The position numbers and the translations under genes were made by a program. Below, piece by piece: positions 1 through 7,550 of a stretch of 43,177 nucleotides of DNA. The first letter of the stretch is position 1. Every line of letters starts with the position of its first letter. The notes below the pieces were generated by a model. It saw only the letters and a program-made list of their open reading frames with translations. It had not been told where the DNA came from and did no database searches. Origin of the DNA: Gallionella sp. (lineage in GTDB: Bacteria > Pseudomonadota > Gammaproteobacteria > Burkholderiales > Gallionellaceae); NCBI GenBank assembly GCA_023229845.1, contig JALNYK010000026.1, positions 1 to 43,177 on the forward strand. The letters are read 5' to 3'.

Positions 1-1028
1 ACGGCGAAAAGCCGTTCCGCGCCAAGCAGGTGCTGCGCTGGATTTACAAAGCCGGGGAGTCCGATTTCGATGCGATGAGCGACCTCGCGGTCTCTCTTCG
101 CGAAAAACTCAAACAGATCGCCTGTGTGGAAGCGCCGAAGGTGATGCGCGAAGAGCTGTCCGACGACGGCACGCGCAAATGGCTGCTGGACATGGGCACC
201 GGCAATGCGGTCGAGACCGTGTTTATCCCGGAGGAGACGCGCGGCACGCTGTGCGTCTCGACGCAGGCCGGTTGCGCGCTGGATTGCGCGTTCTGTTCCA
301 CCGGCAAGCAGGGCTTTAACCGCAACCTCAGCGTCGCCGAGATCATCGGCCAGCTGTGGTGGGCCAACCATCAGGTCGGCAAGGATGCGGAAGGCAACTG
401 GCAGATCAGCAACGTGGTGCTGATGGGCATGGGCGAGCCGTTGCTGAACTTCGACAACACCGTGAGCGCGCTGCGGCTGATGCTGGATGATCATGTCTAC
501 GGCCTGTCGCGCCGCCGCGTGACGGTGTCCACCTCCGGCATCGTGCCGGCGATGGACCGGCTGCGCGACGAGTGCCCGGTGGCGCTGGCGGTGTCGCTGC
601 ATGCGCCTAACGACAAGTTGCGCGACGAATTGGTGCCGATCAACCAGAAGTATCCGCTGAAGGACTTGATGGCGGCCTGCCAGCGCTATCTGGAAAAAGC
701 GCCGCGCGACTTCATCACCTTCGAATACGTGCTGCTGGAAGGCGTCAACGACCGCGACCAGGATGCGCGCGAACTGGTCAAGCTGGTGCGCGACGTGCCG
801 TGCAAGTTCAACCTGATCCCGTTCAACCCTTTCCCGCAATCGCCTTACCGCCGCTCCAACCCGGAGACGGTGCGCCGCTTCCGCGACCTGCTGATGCAGG
901 CGGACATCGTGACCACGATACGCAAGGTGCGCGGCGACGATATCGCGGCGGCCTGCGGCCAGCTGGCCGGGCAGGTGCAGGACAAGACCAAGCGAACCCT
1001 GCAACGCTTAACTGAGGTGCATCGATGA
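1..1028 (+). CDS. rlmN: Dual-specificity RNA methyltransferase RlmN (5' end outside window)
   Basis: Radical SAM enzyme that makes 2-methyladenosine at A2503 of 23S rRNA and A37 of some tRNAs. The open frame runs in from the left edge (in frame from base 3: GEKPFRAKQVLRWIYK), so the start codon is missing; 341 codons are present against roughly 360-385 in the family. The radical SAM cluster motif CxxxCxxC is CALDCAFC (codons at 273-296). The upstream conserved Cys (LCVSTQAGC) and the C-terminal methyl-carrying Cys (AACGQLAG) are both visible, so the enzyme looks active. The stop overlaps the pilW start (ATGA), the order usual in beta- and gammaproteobacteria. Confidence 0.97.
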   Translation, partial: GEKPFRAKQVLRWIYKAGESDFDAMSDLAVSLREKLKQIACVEAPKVMREELSDDGTRKWLLDMGTGNAVETVFIPEETRGTLCVSTQAGCALDCAFCSTGKQGFNRNLSVAEIIGQLWWANHQVGKDAEGNWQISNVVLMGMGEPLLNFDNTVSALRLMLDDHVYGLSRRRVTVSTSGIVPAMDRLRDECPVALAVSLHAPNDKLRDELVPINQKYPLKDLMAACQRYLEKAPRDFITFEYVLLEGVNDRDQDARELVKLVRDVPCKFNLIPFNPFPQSPYRRSNPETVRRFRDLLMQADIVTTIRKVRGDDIAAACGQLAGQVQDKTKRTLQRLTEVHR

Positions 1029-1792
1029 AGAAGTTTGTTATTCCGGCGTTATTGCTGACCCTCCTGTCCGGCTGTGGCACGCCGCCGGGCGGCGGCTCGC
1101 AGGCGCCGGTGCAGAACAATAGCCGTGCCACATCCAGCGCCAAGGTGCATACCGAACTGGCCGGCATGTATTACGAGCGTTCGCAACTCGGCATCGCGCT
1201 GGGCGAGATTGCCGCTGCGTTGCAGGCGGACCGCAACTATGCGCCGGCTTATAACGTGCGCGGCCTGATCCACATGGCGTTGCGCGAGGACAAGGAAGCG
1301 GAAGAGGACTTCAAGCAGAGTCTGCAGCTGGAGAAGGGCGATTCCGATGCGCATAACAATTACGGCTGGTTCCTGTGCCAGCGCGACCGTGCGAAGGAAT
1401 CCATCCCGCACTTCATGGCGGCGCTGAAGAATCCGTTGTATACGACGCCGGAGCGCGCTTATCTGAACGCCGGCGTGTGTTCGCAGAAGGCGGGCCAATT
1501 GAAGGATGCCGAGGAGTTTCTGCAACGTGCGCTGCTGGTGCAGCCGGGCAACCCGCAGGCGTTGCTGGCGCTGGCCGAGTTGGGCTTTGCCAACGGCGAC
1601 TATCTGGCCGCGAAGAAATATTTCGCAACTTATGTCGAGCGTTCCGAGGAGCTGACTGCCGGGCAGCTGTGGCTGGCAGTGCGCATCGAGCGCAAGCTCG
1701 GCGACCGCAATGCTGCCGCCAGTTATGCCGTGCAGTTACGCAAACGCTACCCCGAAGCCCGTGAAACCCAATTGATGATGCAGGGTGAGTGA
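1025..1792 (+). CDS. pilW: Type IV pilus biogenesis/stability lipoprotein PilW (PilF)
   Basis: Outer-membrane lipoprotein of 255 residues that in this family helps assemble or stabilise the PilQ secretin ring. It begins with a lipoprotein signal peptide ending in the lipobox LLSGC (Cys17), followed by a low-complexity linker and then tandem TPR units over about residues 40-240 (for example AYNVRGLIHMALREDKEAEE and AHNNYGWFLCQRDRAKESI). It lies between rlmN and rodZ with 4-base overlaps on both sides, the standard pilW position. No defect is visible. Confidence 0.93.
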   Translation: MKKFVIPALLLTLLSGCGTPPGGGSQAPVQNNSRATSSAKVHTELAGMYYERSQLGIALGEIAAALQADRNYAPAYNVRGLIHMALREDKEAEEDFKQSLQLEKGDSDAHNNYGWFLCQRDRAKESIPHFMAALKNPLYTTPERAYLNAGVCSQKAGQLKDAEEFLQRALLVQPGNPQALLALAELGFANGDYLAAKKYFATYVERSEELTAGQLWLAVRIERKLGDRNAAASYAVQLRKRYPEARETQLMMQGE

Positions 1793-2931
1793 TGGAACAA
1801 CAGATCGAAAATAGCGCCGTATCAGCCGAGAGTGTGAGTGAGTCAGCGCCCGTTCTGCCAGGAGCGGCGTTGCGCGAGGCGCGCGAGCGCATCGGCCTGA
1901 GCGTGGCGGATGCGGCGGGCCAGATCAAACTCGCGCCTCGCCAGATCGAGGCGCTGGAAGCGGACGACTATCAGCACCTGCCGGAGATGGCCTTTGTGCG
2001 CGGTTTTGTGCGCAGTTATGCCAAGGTGTTGCAGCTGGATGCGCAGCCCTTGCTGGCCGCGTTGCCGCAGACTAGGCCGGATTCGGTGCGGGTATCTCCG
2101 ACCGCGGTCAATGTGCCGTTTCCGGATGCGCGTTCGCCGCAGTTGCAAAACCTGATCTGGCTGGGTGCGGCGTTGTTCCTGTCGGTGATCGTGGTCGCGT
2201 TTGCAGTGTGGCATTACACTTCGCCGAGTAAACCGGCAGAGCCCGAGCAATCGCAACCCGTTGAAACGGCGATTTCGTTGCCGGCGGAGATGCAAGTCAT
2301 CCCGGCTTCCGCCGTCGAGGAGGCATTTGCATCGTCCATTGCGCCGGCTGTCCCGGCGGCACAGTCTGCCGTTCCCGCCGCGCAGCCTGCCGTGCCTGCG
2401 GTTCAGGCCGCGCCGGTTGCCGCGATGCCTTCAGTCAAGCAGCCTCTGGCAGTGTCGGCGGTCAAGCCCGTCCCGGTCGCTGCGAAGCCGCTTCCGGTCT
2501 CTGCCGTTGCTGCGACCAAGCCCGCATCGATTTCGGCGAAATCGTTTCCAGTTTCCGCAGTAGCCGCAGCCAAACCGACTCCGCCTGCAGCGAAGCCGTT
2601 GCCGGTTTCCTCCGTGTCTGCGATCAAGCCGGTTGTCCCAGCGGCCAAGCCGACCGTCCCAGTCGCTACGCCAGCCGCAACAGCGCAGCCGGGCAATCTG
2701 CGCCTGACCTTCGGCGAGGAGTCGTGGACCGAGGTGCGCGACAGAAACGGCAACATCGTTTCGTCTCAACTGAATCCGGCCGGCAGCGAGTTGCGCCTCT
2801 CCGGGCAAGGGCCGTTCACGCTGGTGGTCGGCCGCGCCAGTTCGGCGCGTCTGAGCTACAAGGGCAAAACGGTTGACCTGAAACCAAATACCAATGCCAC
2901 CAGCGACGTGGCGCGCGTGACGCTGGAGTAA
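1792..2931 (+). CDS. rodZ: Cytoskeleton/cell-shape protein RodZ
   Basis: Bitopic inner-membrane protein that links MreB to the cell-wall elongation machinery. It has an N-terminal cytoplasmic helix-turn-helix domain (about residues 20-90), one transmembrane helix (about 121-142, IWLGAALFLSVIVVAFAVW), a long Ala/Pro/Val-rich periplasmic linker and a C-terminal DUF4115-type domain (about 300-379, starting GNLRLTFGEESWTEVRD). The linker holds four 18-residue repeats. An in-frame GTG lies one codon upstream (1789); I chose ATG 1792 because it forms a TGATG junction with the pilW stop. It sits directly before ispG, as in many proteobacteria. Confidence 0.92.
   Translation: MEQQIENSAVSAESVSESAPVLPGAALREARERIGLSVADAAGQIKLAPRQIEALEADDYQHLPEMAFVRGFVRSYAKVLQLDAQPLLAALPQTRPDSVRVSPTAVNVPFPDARSPQLQNLIWLGAALFLSVIVVAFAVWHYTSPSKPAEPEQSQPVETAISLPAEMQVIPASAVEEAFASSIAPAVPAAQSAVPAAQPAVPAVQAAPVAAMPSVKQPLAVSAVKPVPVAAKPLPVSAVAATKPASISAKSFPVSAVAAAKPTPPAAKPLPVSSVSAIKPVVPAAKPTVPVATPAATAQPGNLRLTFGEESWTEVRDRNGNIVSSQLNPAGSELRLSGQGPFTLVVGRASSARLSYKGKTVDLKPNTNATSDVARVTLE
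2464..2679 (+). repeat. Four 54-base in-frame repeats in rodZ linker
   Basis: Four consecutive 18-codon units at 2464-2517, 2518-2571, 2572-2625 and 2626-2679. Each starts with Lys-Pro and follows the plan KPxxxxAKxxPVSxVxAx; the last unit is the most diverged. The units code for the extended periplasmic linker of RodZ. Confidence 0.85.
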
Positions 2932-2933
2932 TC

Positions 2934-4157
2934 ATGAGTGCAGCAATCCAGCGCCGCCCGTCGCAACGGGTGCAGGTGGGCAAGATCATGCTGGGCGGCG
3001 GTGCGCCTGTCGTCGTGCAGTCGATGACCAATACCGACACGGCCGACATCGGCGCGACCGTGAAACAGGTCTACGAACTGGCGCAGGCCGGCTCCGAACT
3101 GGTGCGCATCACCGTGAACACGCCGGAAGCCGCCGCCGCGGTGCCGCAAATCCGCAAACGCCTCGACGTGCTGGGCTGCGACGTGCCGCTGATCGGCGAC
3201 TTCCATTACAACGGACATCGCCTGCTGACCGAATATCCGGAATGCGCGCAGTTGCTGGCGAAATACCGCATCAATCCGGGCAACGTCGGTCGCGCGCGCG
3301 ACGAGGCAGATCCTTTCACGATCATGATCGAGACGGCGATCCGCTACGGCAAGCCGGTGCGCATCGGCGTGAACTGGGGCAGCCTGGACCAGGGCGTGGT
3401 CGTGCGCATGATGGACGAAAATTCGCGCCTGCCCGAGCCGAAGGACGTGAAGGAAGTTACGCGCGCCGCGCTGATCGCTTCCGCCATCGAGAGCGCTGTG
3501 CGCGCCGAGCAGCTGGGCATGCCGCACGACCGCATCGTGCTGTCCTGCAAGGTCAGCGAGGTGCAGGATTTGATCGCGGTATACCGCTCGTTGACGCAGC
3601 AATGCGACTACGCGCTGCACCTCGGCCTGACCGAGGCGGGCATGGGGTCCAAAGGCATCGTCGCATCGACCGCCGCGCTCGCGGTGCTGCTGCAGGAAGG
3701 CATAGGCGACACGATACGCGTGTCGCTCACACCCGCACCCGGCGGCTCGCGCACCGAGGAAGTGATCGTCGCGCAGGAGATATTGCAGACCATGGGCTTG
3801 CGCGCGTTCGCACCGATGGTCACCGCCTGCCCAGGTTGCGGTCGCACCACCAGCACCGTGTTTCAGGAGTTGGCGCAGAGCATACAGGCGCACCTGCGCG
3901 AGCAGATGCCCGAGTGGCGCAAGCAGTATGCAGGCGTCGAGAACATGACCGTCGCGGTGATGGGCTGCGTGGTCAACGGCCCGGGCGAAAGCAAGTTGGC
4001 GAACATCGGCATCAGCCTGCCGGGCACCGGCGAAACGCCCGCAGCCCCGGTGTATATCGACGGCGAAAAGGCGATGACGCTGCGCGGCGAAAACATCGCG
4101 GCGGAATTCGTGCAGATTGTGGACGACTATGTGGCGCGAAAATATACGAGGCGGTAG
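2934..4157 (+). CDS. ispG: 4-hydroxy-3-methylbut-2-en-1-yl diphosphate synthase (flavodoxin), IspG
   Basis: MEP-pathway enzyme that reductively opens methylerythritol cyclodiphosphate to HMBPP using a [4Fe-4S] cluster. The protein has 407 residues, with an N-terminal TIM barrel (VQSMTNTDTADIGATV onward) and a C-terminal cluster domain. The three cluster Cys are Cys299 and Cys302 (CPGCGRTTS) and Cys345 (MGCVVNGPGES), and the conserved Glu follows. The start is ATG 2934, two bases after the rodZ stop. The TAG stop codon (4155-4157) is part of the GTAG head of the palindromic repeat that begins at 4154. Confidence 0.97.
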   Translation: MSAAIQRRPSQRVQVGKIMLGGGAPVVVQSMTNTDTADIGATVKQVYELAQAGSELVRITVNTPEAAAAVPQIRKRLDVLGCDVPLIGDFHYNGHRLLTEYPECAQLLAKYRINPGNVGRARDEADPFTIMIETAIRYGKPVRIGVNWGSLDQGVVVRMMDENSRLPEPKDVKEVTRAALIASAIESAVRAEQLGMPHDRIVLSCKVSEVQDLIAVYRSLTQQCDYALHLGLTEAGMGSKGIVASTAALAVLLQEGIGDTIRVSLTPAPGGSRTEEVIVAQEILQTMGLRAFAPMVTACPGCGRTTSTVFQELAQSIQAHLREQMPEWRKQYAGVENMTVAVMGCVVNGPGESKLANIGISLPGTGETPAAPVYIDGEKAMTLRGENIAAEFVQIVDDYVARKYTRR

Positions 4158-4233
4158 GGGCGAGATTCATCGCGCCCTTCCATGAACGGGCAGGAATAAT
4201 GAAATTTTAGGGCGCGATGAATCGCGCCCCTAC
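4154..4233. repeat. REP-A inverted pair between ispG and hisS
   Basis: Two 24-base GTAG-headed palindromes, heads outward, at 4154-4177 (+) and 4210-4233 (-), separated by 32 bases. The left copy has one stem mismatch (GGGCGAGAT against ATCGCGCCC); the right copy has a perfect 9-bp stem with a 2-base loop. The same family recurs at 39782-42216 next to a REP-associated transposase. The pair takes up most of the gap between ispG and hisS. Confidence 0.88.
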
Positions 4234-4244
4234 GAGTTAAATTT

Positions 4245-5513
4245 ATGAGCAAAGAAACACTGCAAGCCGTAAAAGGCATGAACGACATCCTGCCGGAAGA
4301 GGCGGAGCTCTGGCTATGGTTCGAAGAGGTGGTGCGCGACTGGTTGCACGGCTACGGCTATCGCAACATCCGCATGCCGCTGGTCGAGCCTACCGCATTG
4401 TTCAAGCGCGCGATCGGCGAGGTCACCGACATCGTCGAGAAGGAGATGTACAGCTTCGAGGATGCGCTGAACGGCGACCACCTGACGTTGCGCCCGGAAG
4501 GCACGGCCTCCTGCGTGCGCGCGGTGCTGCAGCACAATCTGCTGTATAACGCACCGCAGCGGCTGTATTACAGCGGCCAGATGTTCCGCCACGAGCGCCC
4601 GCAGAAGGGGCGCTACCGCCAGTTTCATCAAGTCGGCGTCGAGGCGCTGGGCTTTGGCGGGCCGGACATCGACGCGGAACAGATCATCATGTGCGCGCGG
4701 TTGTGGCGCAAGCTGGGCATACGCGATGTGTCGCTGCAACTGAATACCTTGGGCGACAGCGCCTCGCGTCAGCGTCACCGCGACAAGCTGATCGCGTATT
4801 TCGAGCAGCACATGGAGCTGCTGGACGCCGATGCGACGCGCCGTTTGCACAGCAATCCGTTGCGCATCCTCGACAGCAAGAATCCGGCGATGCAGGACAT
4901 CATCGCGGGCGCGCCGAAGCTGATGGACGAGCTAGAAGACGATGCGATCAGGCATTTCGAAGAGTTGCAGGCCATACTCAAGCGCCACGACATCGCGTTC
5001 GAGATCAATCCGCGGCTGGTGCGCGGGCTGGACTATTACAATCGCACGGTGTTCGAGTGGGTCACGACGCGCCTCGGCGCGCAGGGCACGATCTGCGCCG
5101 GCGGACGCTACGACGGACTGATCGAACAGATCGGCGGCAAGCCAGCGCCGGCGATGGGCTTCGCGATGGGTGTGGAACGTTTGCTGGCGCTGGTGCAGGA
5201 AGACGGCATGATCGCGCCGAAGCCCGAGGTGGATGTGTACGTGGTGCATCAGGGCGAACAGGCGGCGAAGCTGGCGAGCCTGGTCGCCGAGCAGCTGCGC
5301 GACGACAAGCTGCGCGTGTTGCTGCATTGCGGCGGCGGCAGCTTCAAGTCGCAAATGAAAAAGGCCGACGGCAGCGGCGCGAGCATCGCGCTGGTGATCG
5401 GCGACGACGAGGCGCAGGCGAACGAGGTCAGCGTCAAGCCGATGCAGGGCGGCGAGCAGGTGAGGGTGAGCGTGCAGAATCTCGTCGCAACAGTTAATCA
5501 AATCATCAAGTAG
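4245..5513 (+). CDS. hisS: Histidine--tRNA ligase
   Basis: Class II aminoacyl-tRNA synthetase of 422 residues that charges tRNA-His in the cytosol. It shows the N-terminal VKGMNDILPEE segment, motif 2 (GQMFRHERPQKGRYRQFHQ), the histidine-specific LVRGLDYYNRTVFEW segment, motif 3 (APAMGFAMGVERLL) and a C-terminal anticodon-binding domain (VDVYVVHQGEQAAKLA onward). The start is ATG 4245, 11 bases after the upstream repeat pair. It is followed after 8 bases by the yfgM-type gene, as is usual. Confidence 0.97.
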   Translation: MSKETLQAVKGMNDILPEEAELWLWFEEVVRDWLHGYGYRNIRMPLVEPTALFKRAIGEVTDIVEKEMYSFEDALNGDHLTLRPEGTASCVRAVLQHNLLYNAPQRLYYSGQMFRHERPQKGRYRQFHQVGVEALGFGGPDIDAEQIIMCARLWRKLGIRDVSLQLNTLGDSASRQRHRDKLIAYFEQHMELLDADATRRLHSNPLRILDSKNPAMQDIIAGAPKLMDELEDDAIRHFEELQAILKRHDIAFEINPRLVRGLDYYNRTVFEWVTTRLGAQGTICAGGRYDGLIEQIGGKPAPAMGFAMGVERLLALVQEDGMIAPKPEVDVYVVHQGEQAAKLASLVAEQLRDDKLRVLLHCGGGSFKSQMKKADGSGASIALVIGDDEAQANEVSVKPMQGGEQVRVSVQNLVATVNQIIK

Positions 5514-5521
5514 GAGTGGAC

Positions 5522-6160
5522 ATGGCAGCTTTGGACTTGCAGGAACAGGAACAGATCGAGGGCATCAAGGCGTGGTGGAAGGACAACGGCAACTTCGTGC
5601 TCGGCGCATTGCTGGTGGTCGTCGTCGCGATGGGCGGCTGGCGCGGCTGGCAGTATTACCAGAACAAGCAGTCCGCCGAAGCGGCGACGCTGTATGCGGA
5701 ATTCACCAGGCAACTGCAGAGCAACGATGCCAAGCGAGTCAACGATGCCGCCGCCGCGGTGATGGAAAAGTTTTCCGGCACGGCCTATGCCTCGCGCGCC
5801 GCGCTGATGGCGGCGCAGGTCAACGAATTCGGCAAGGACGTGGCGCGCGCCAAGACGCAGCTGCAATGGGTCATCGATCATGCCGGCGAAGCGATGCTGA
5901 AGGATGTGGCGCGCCTTCGTCTGGCGGCCATCCTGATGGACGAGAAGGCCTACGATGGCGCGATGAAGCTGTTGAATGCAGCTCATCCGGATTCGTTCAA
6001 CGGCTTGTATGCCGACCTTAAGGGCGACGTGCTGAGCGCGCAGGGCAAGACCGACGAGGCCCGCACCGCATACAAGCTGGCCTATGAAAAGACCGACGAG
6101 AAGAGCATGTACCGTAACCTGATCCAGATGAAGATGGACGCGCTCGGAGCGGCAAAATGA
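5522..6160 (+). CDS. YfgM family protein (SecYEG/BamB-associated TPR protein)
   Basis: Inner-membrane-anchored periplasmic TPR protein of 212 residues. In E. coli, YfgM is an ancillary partner of the SecYEG-PpiD translocon. A short cytoplasmic N-terminus (ALDLQEQEQIEGIKAWWKDN) precedes one transmembrane helix (about residues 23-41, NFVLGALLVVVVAMGGW) and a helical repeat domain. A GTG at 5516 would add two residues; ATG 5522 is preferred because GGAG (5513-5516) lies five bases before it. The stop overlaps the bamB start (ATGA). Confidence 0.9.
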   Translation: MAALDLQEQEQIEGIKAWWKDNGNFVLGALLVVVVAMGGWRGWQYYQNKQSAEAATLYAEFTRQLQSNDAKRVNDAAAAVMEKFSGTAYASRAALMAAQVNEFGKDVARAKTQLQWVIDHAGEAMLKDVARLRLAAILMDEKAYDGAMKLLNAAHPDSFNGLYADLKGDVLSAQGKTDEARTAYKLAYEKTDEKSMYRNLIQMKMDALGAAK

Positions 6161-7344
6161 TCCGGCTGAACCAGCCCCTTCGTCGATGCTCAGGACAGGC
6201 TCTTCGTCGTTGTTCGGGACTGTCCCTATTGGCGACCTTGCTGCTTTTGAGCGGTTGTTCGACGGTCGAGGGTTGGTTCGGTAAGGTTGACCCTTTGAGG
6301 CCGGCCGAGCTGGTCGATTTCAGCGAGACAGCGAAGTTCGAAGTGCGCTGGCATGCCGACCTGGGCGAGTCCGGCGCGAACGTGCTGCAGCCTGCGCTGA
6401 CCGCGGATGCGGTGTACGGCGTATCCGGCGACGGCGCGTTGACGCGTATCGAGCGCTCGACCGGCAAACAGCTGTGGCGCGTCGATAGCGGCGTTGCGGT
6501 CAGCGGCGGCGTCGGTGCGGGCGCAGGCCTGGTGCTGATCGGCAGCGGCAAGGGCGATGTACTGGCCTACGACGAAGAGGGCAAGCAACGCTGGAAGAGC
6601 AAGGTTTCCAGCGAGGTGCTGAGCGTACCGCGCGTGGCCGACGGCGTGGTGATCGTGCGCAGCGGCGACGGCCGCATCGCCGGGCTGGATGCGGCGGACG
6701 GCAAGCGTCTCTGGCTGTACGAGCGCAGCACGCCGGCGCTGGTGGTGCGCAGCCATGCGGGTGTGACGATACAGCGCGGCGTGGCATTCGCGGGATTCGC
6801 CGGCGGCAAGCTGGTCGCACTGAAGGTGAAGGACGGTGCGGTGCTGTGGGAGACTTCGGTGTCGCAGCCGCGCGGCAACACCGAACTGGAGCGCATCAGC
6901 GACATCACCAGCGATCCGGTGGCGGACGACGAGCAGGTGTGCGCGATCGCGTTTCAGGGCCGAGTCGCCTGCTACGACGCCGCGCAGGGCAGCCCGCTGT
7001 GGAACCGCGACATCGGCAGCGACAAGGGCATGATGCTGCTGCGAAAGTATCTTTATCTCAGCGATGCGAGCGGATCGGTGATCGCGCTGGACAAGAGCAG
7101 CGGCAGCACGCTGTGGAAGAACGAGCAGCTGTTCATGCGCGACACTGCGGCGCCGCACGCGCTGGGCGACTATATCGTGACCGGCGATTACGAAGGTTAT
7201 CTGCACGGTCTGAGCCGCGAGGATGGCCGTTTCACTGCGCGCATCAGGCTGGACGGCGCGATCCAGTCCGCGCCGCAACAAATGGACGACGGGCTGCTGG
7301 TGCAGACCCGCGATGGCGATCTCTATTCGCTGTCGATCAAGTAA
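6157..7344 (+). CDS. bamB: Outer membrane protein assembly factor BamB
   Basis: Lipoprotein of the BAM complex, 395 residues, an eight-bladed beta-propeller made of PQQ-type repeats (for example GDGALTRIERSTGKQLWRV and GSVIALDKSSGSTLWKNEQ). The lipobox LLSGC puts the lipidated Cys at residue 34, so the signal peptide is longer than usual. Its n-region carries a duplicated octapeptide, LRRCSGQA then LRRCSGLS, coded by a 24-base tandem repeat at 6178-6225. No later in-frame start would leave a plausible signal peptide, so I keep ATG 6157. Flanked by yfgM and der, the normal context. Confidence 0.94.
   Translation: MIRLNQPLRRCSGQALRRCSGLSLLATLLLLSGCSTVEGWFGKVDPLRPAELVDFSETAKFEVRWHADLGESGANVLQPALTADAVYGVSGDGALTRIERSTGKQLWRVDSGVAVSGGVGAGAGLVLIGSGKGDVLAYDEEGKQRWKSKVSSEVLSVPRVADGVVIVRSGDGRIAGLDAADGKRLWLYERSTPALVVRSHAGVTIQRGVAFAGFAGGKLVALKVKDGAVLWETSVSQPRGNTELERISDITSDPVADDEQVCAIAFQGRVACYDAAQGSPLWNRDIGSDKGMMLLRKYLYLSDASGSVIALDKSSGSTLWKNEQLFMRDTAAPHALGDYIVTGDYEGYLHGLSREDGRFTARIRLDGAIQSAPQQMDDGLLVQTRDGDLYSLSIK
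6178..6225 (+). repeat. 24-base tandem duplication in the bamB signal peptide
   Basis: Two 24-base units (6178-6201 and 6202-6225) that differ at about six positions and add eight codons each to the signal peptide n-region. The GGACAG in the first unit and CTGTCC in the second also form an inverted repeat. The sequence resembles a dispersed genomic repeat of the TTCGxC...CTCAGGAC type known from many bacteria; that link is from memory. Confidence 0.7.
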
Positions 7345-7353
7345 ACAAGAAAT

Positions 7354-7518
7354 CTCATCCACGAAAAACACGGAAAGCACGAAAATAATATCGTAGGTCG
7401 GGTTAGCGCAGCGTAACCCGACGGTTTTTTGTAGATGGCTTTGTCGGGTTACGCTGCGCTAACTCGACCTACACTTTTTCTGCTGTTTTTTTTCGTGCCT
7501 TTTGTGTTTTTCGTAGAT
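7354..7518. repeat. Nested inverted repeat (MITE/REP-B element) between bamB and der
   Basis: The outer arms, 7354-7384 and about 7489-7518, are imperfect complements built on ACGAAAAACAC...GCACGAAAA. Nested inside are two 30-base arms, 7393-7422 and 7443-7472, that are complementary at 29 of 30 positions and start with GTAGGTCGGGTTAGCGCAGC. Each inner arm is itself largely palindromic. The element fills most of the bamB-der gap and contains no reading frame. The inner arms share head and stem with the element at 36218-36281. Confidence 0.85.
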
Positions 7519-7550
7519 AGATTGTTTTTTCAAAACAAAGGAACTTCATA

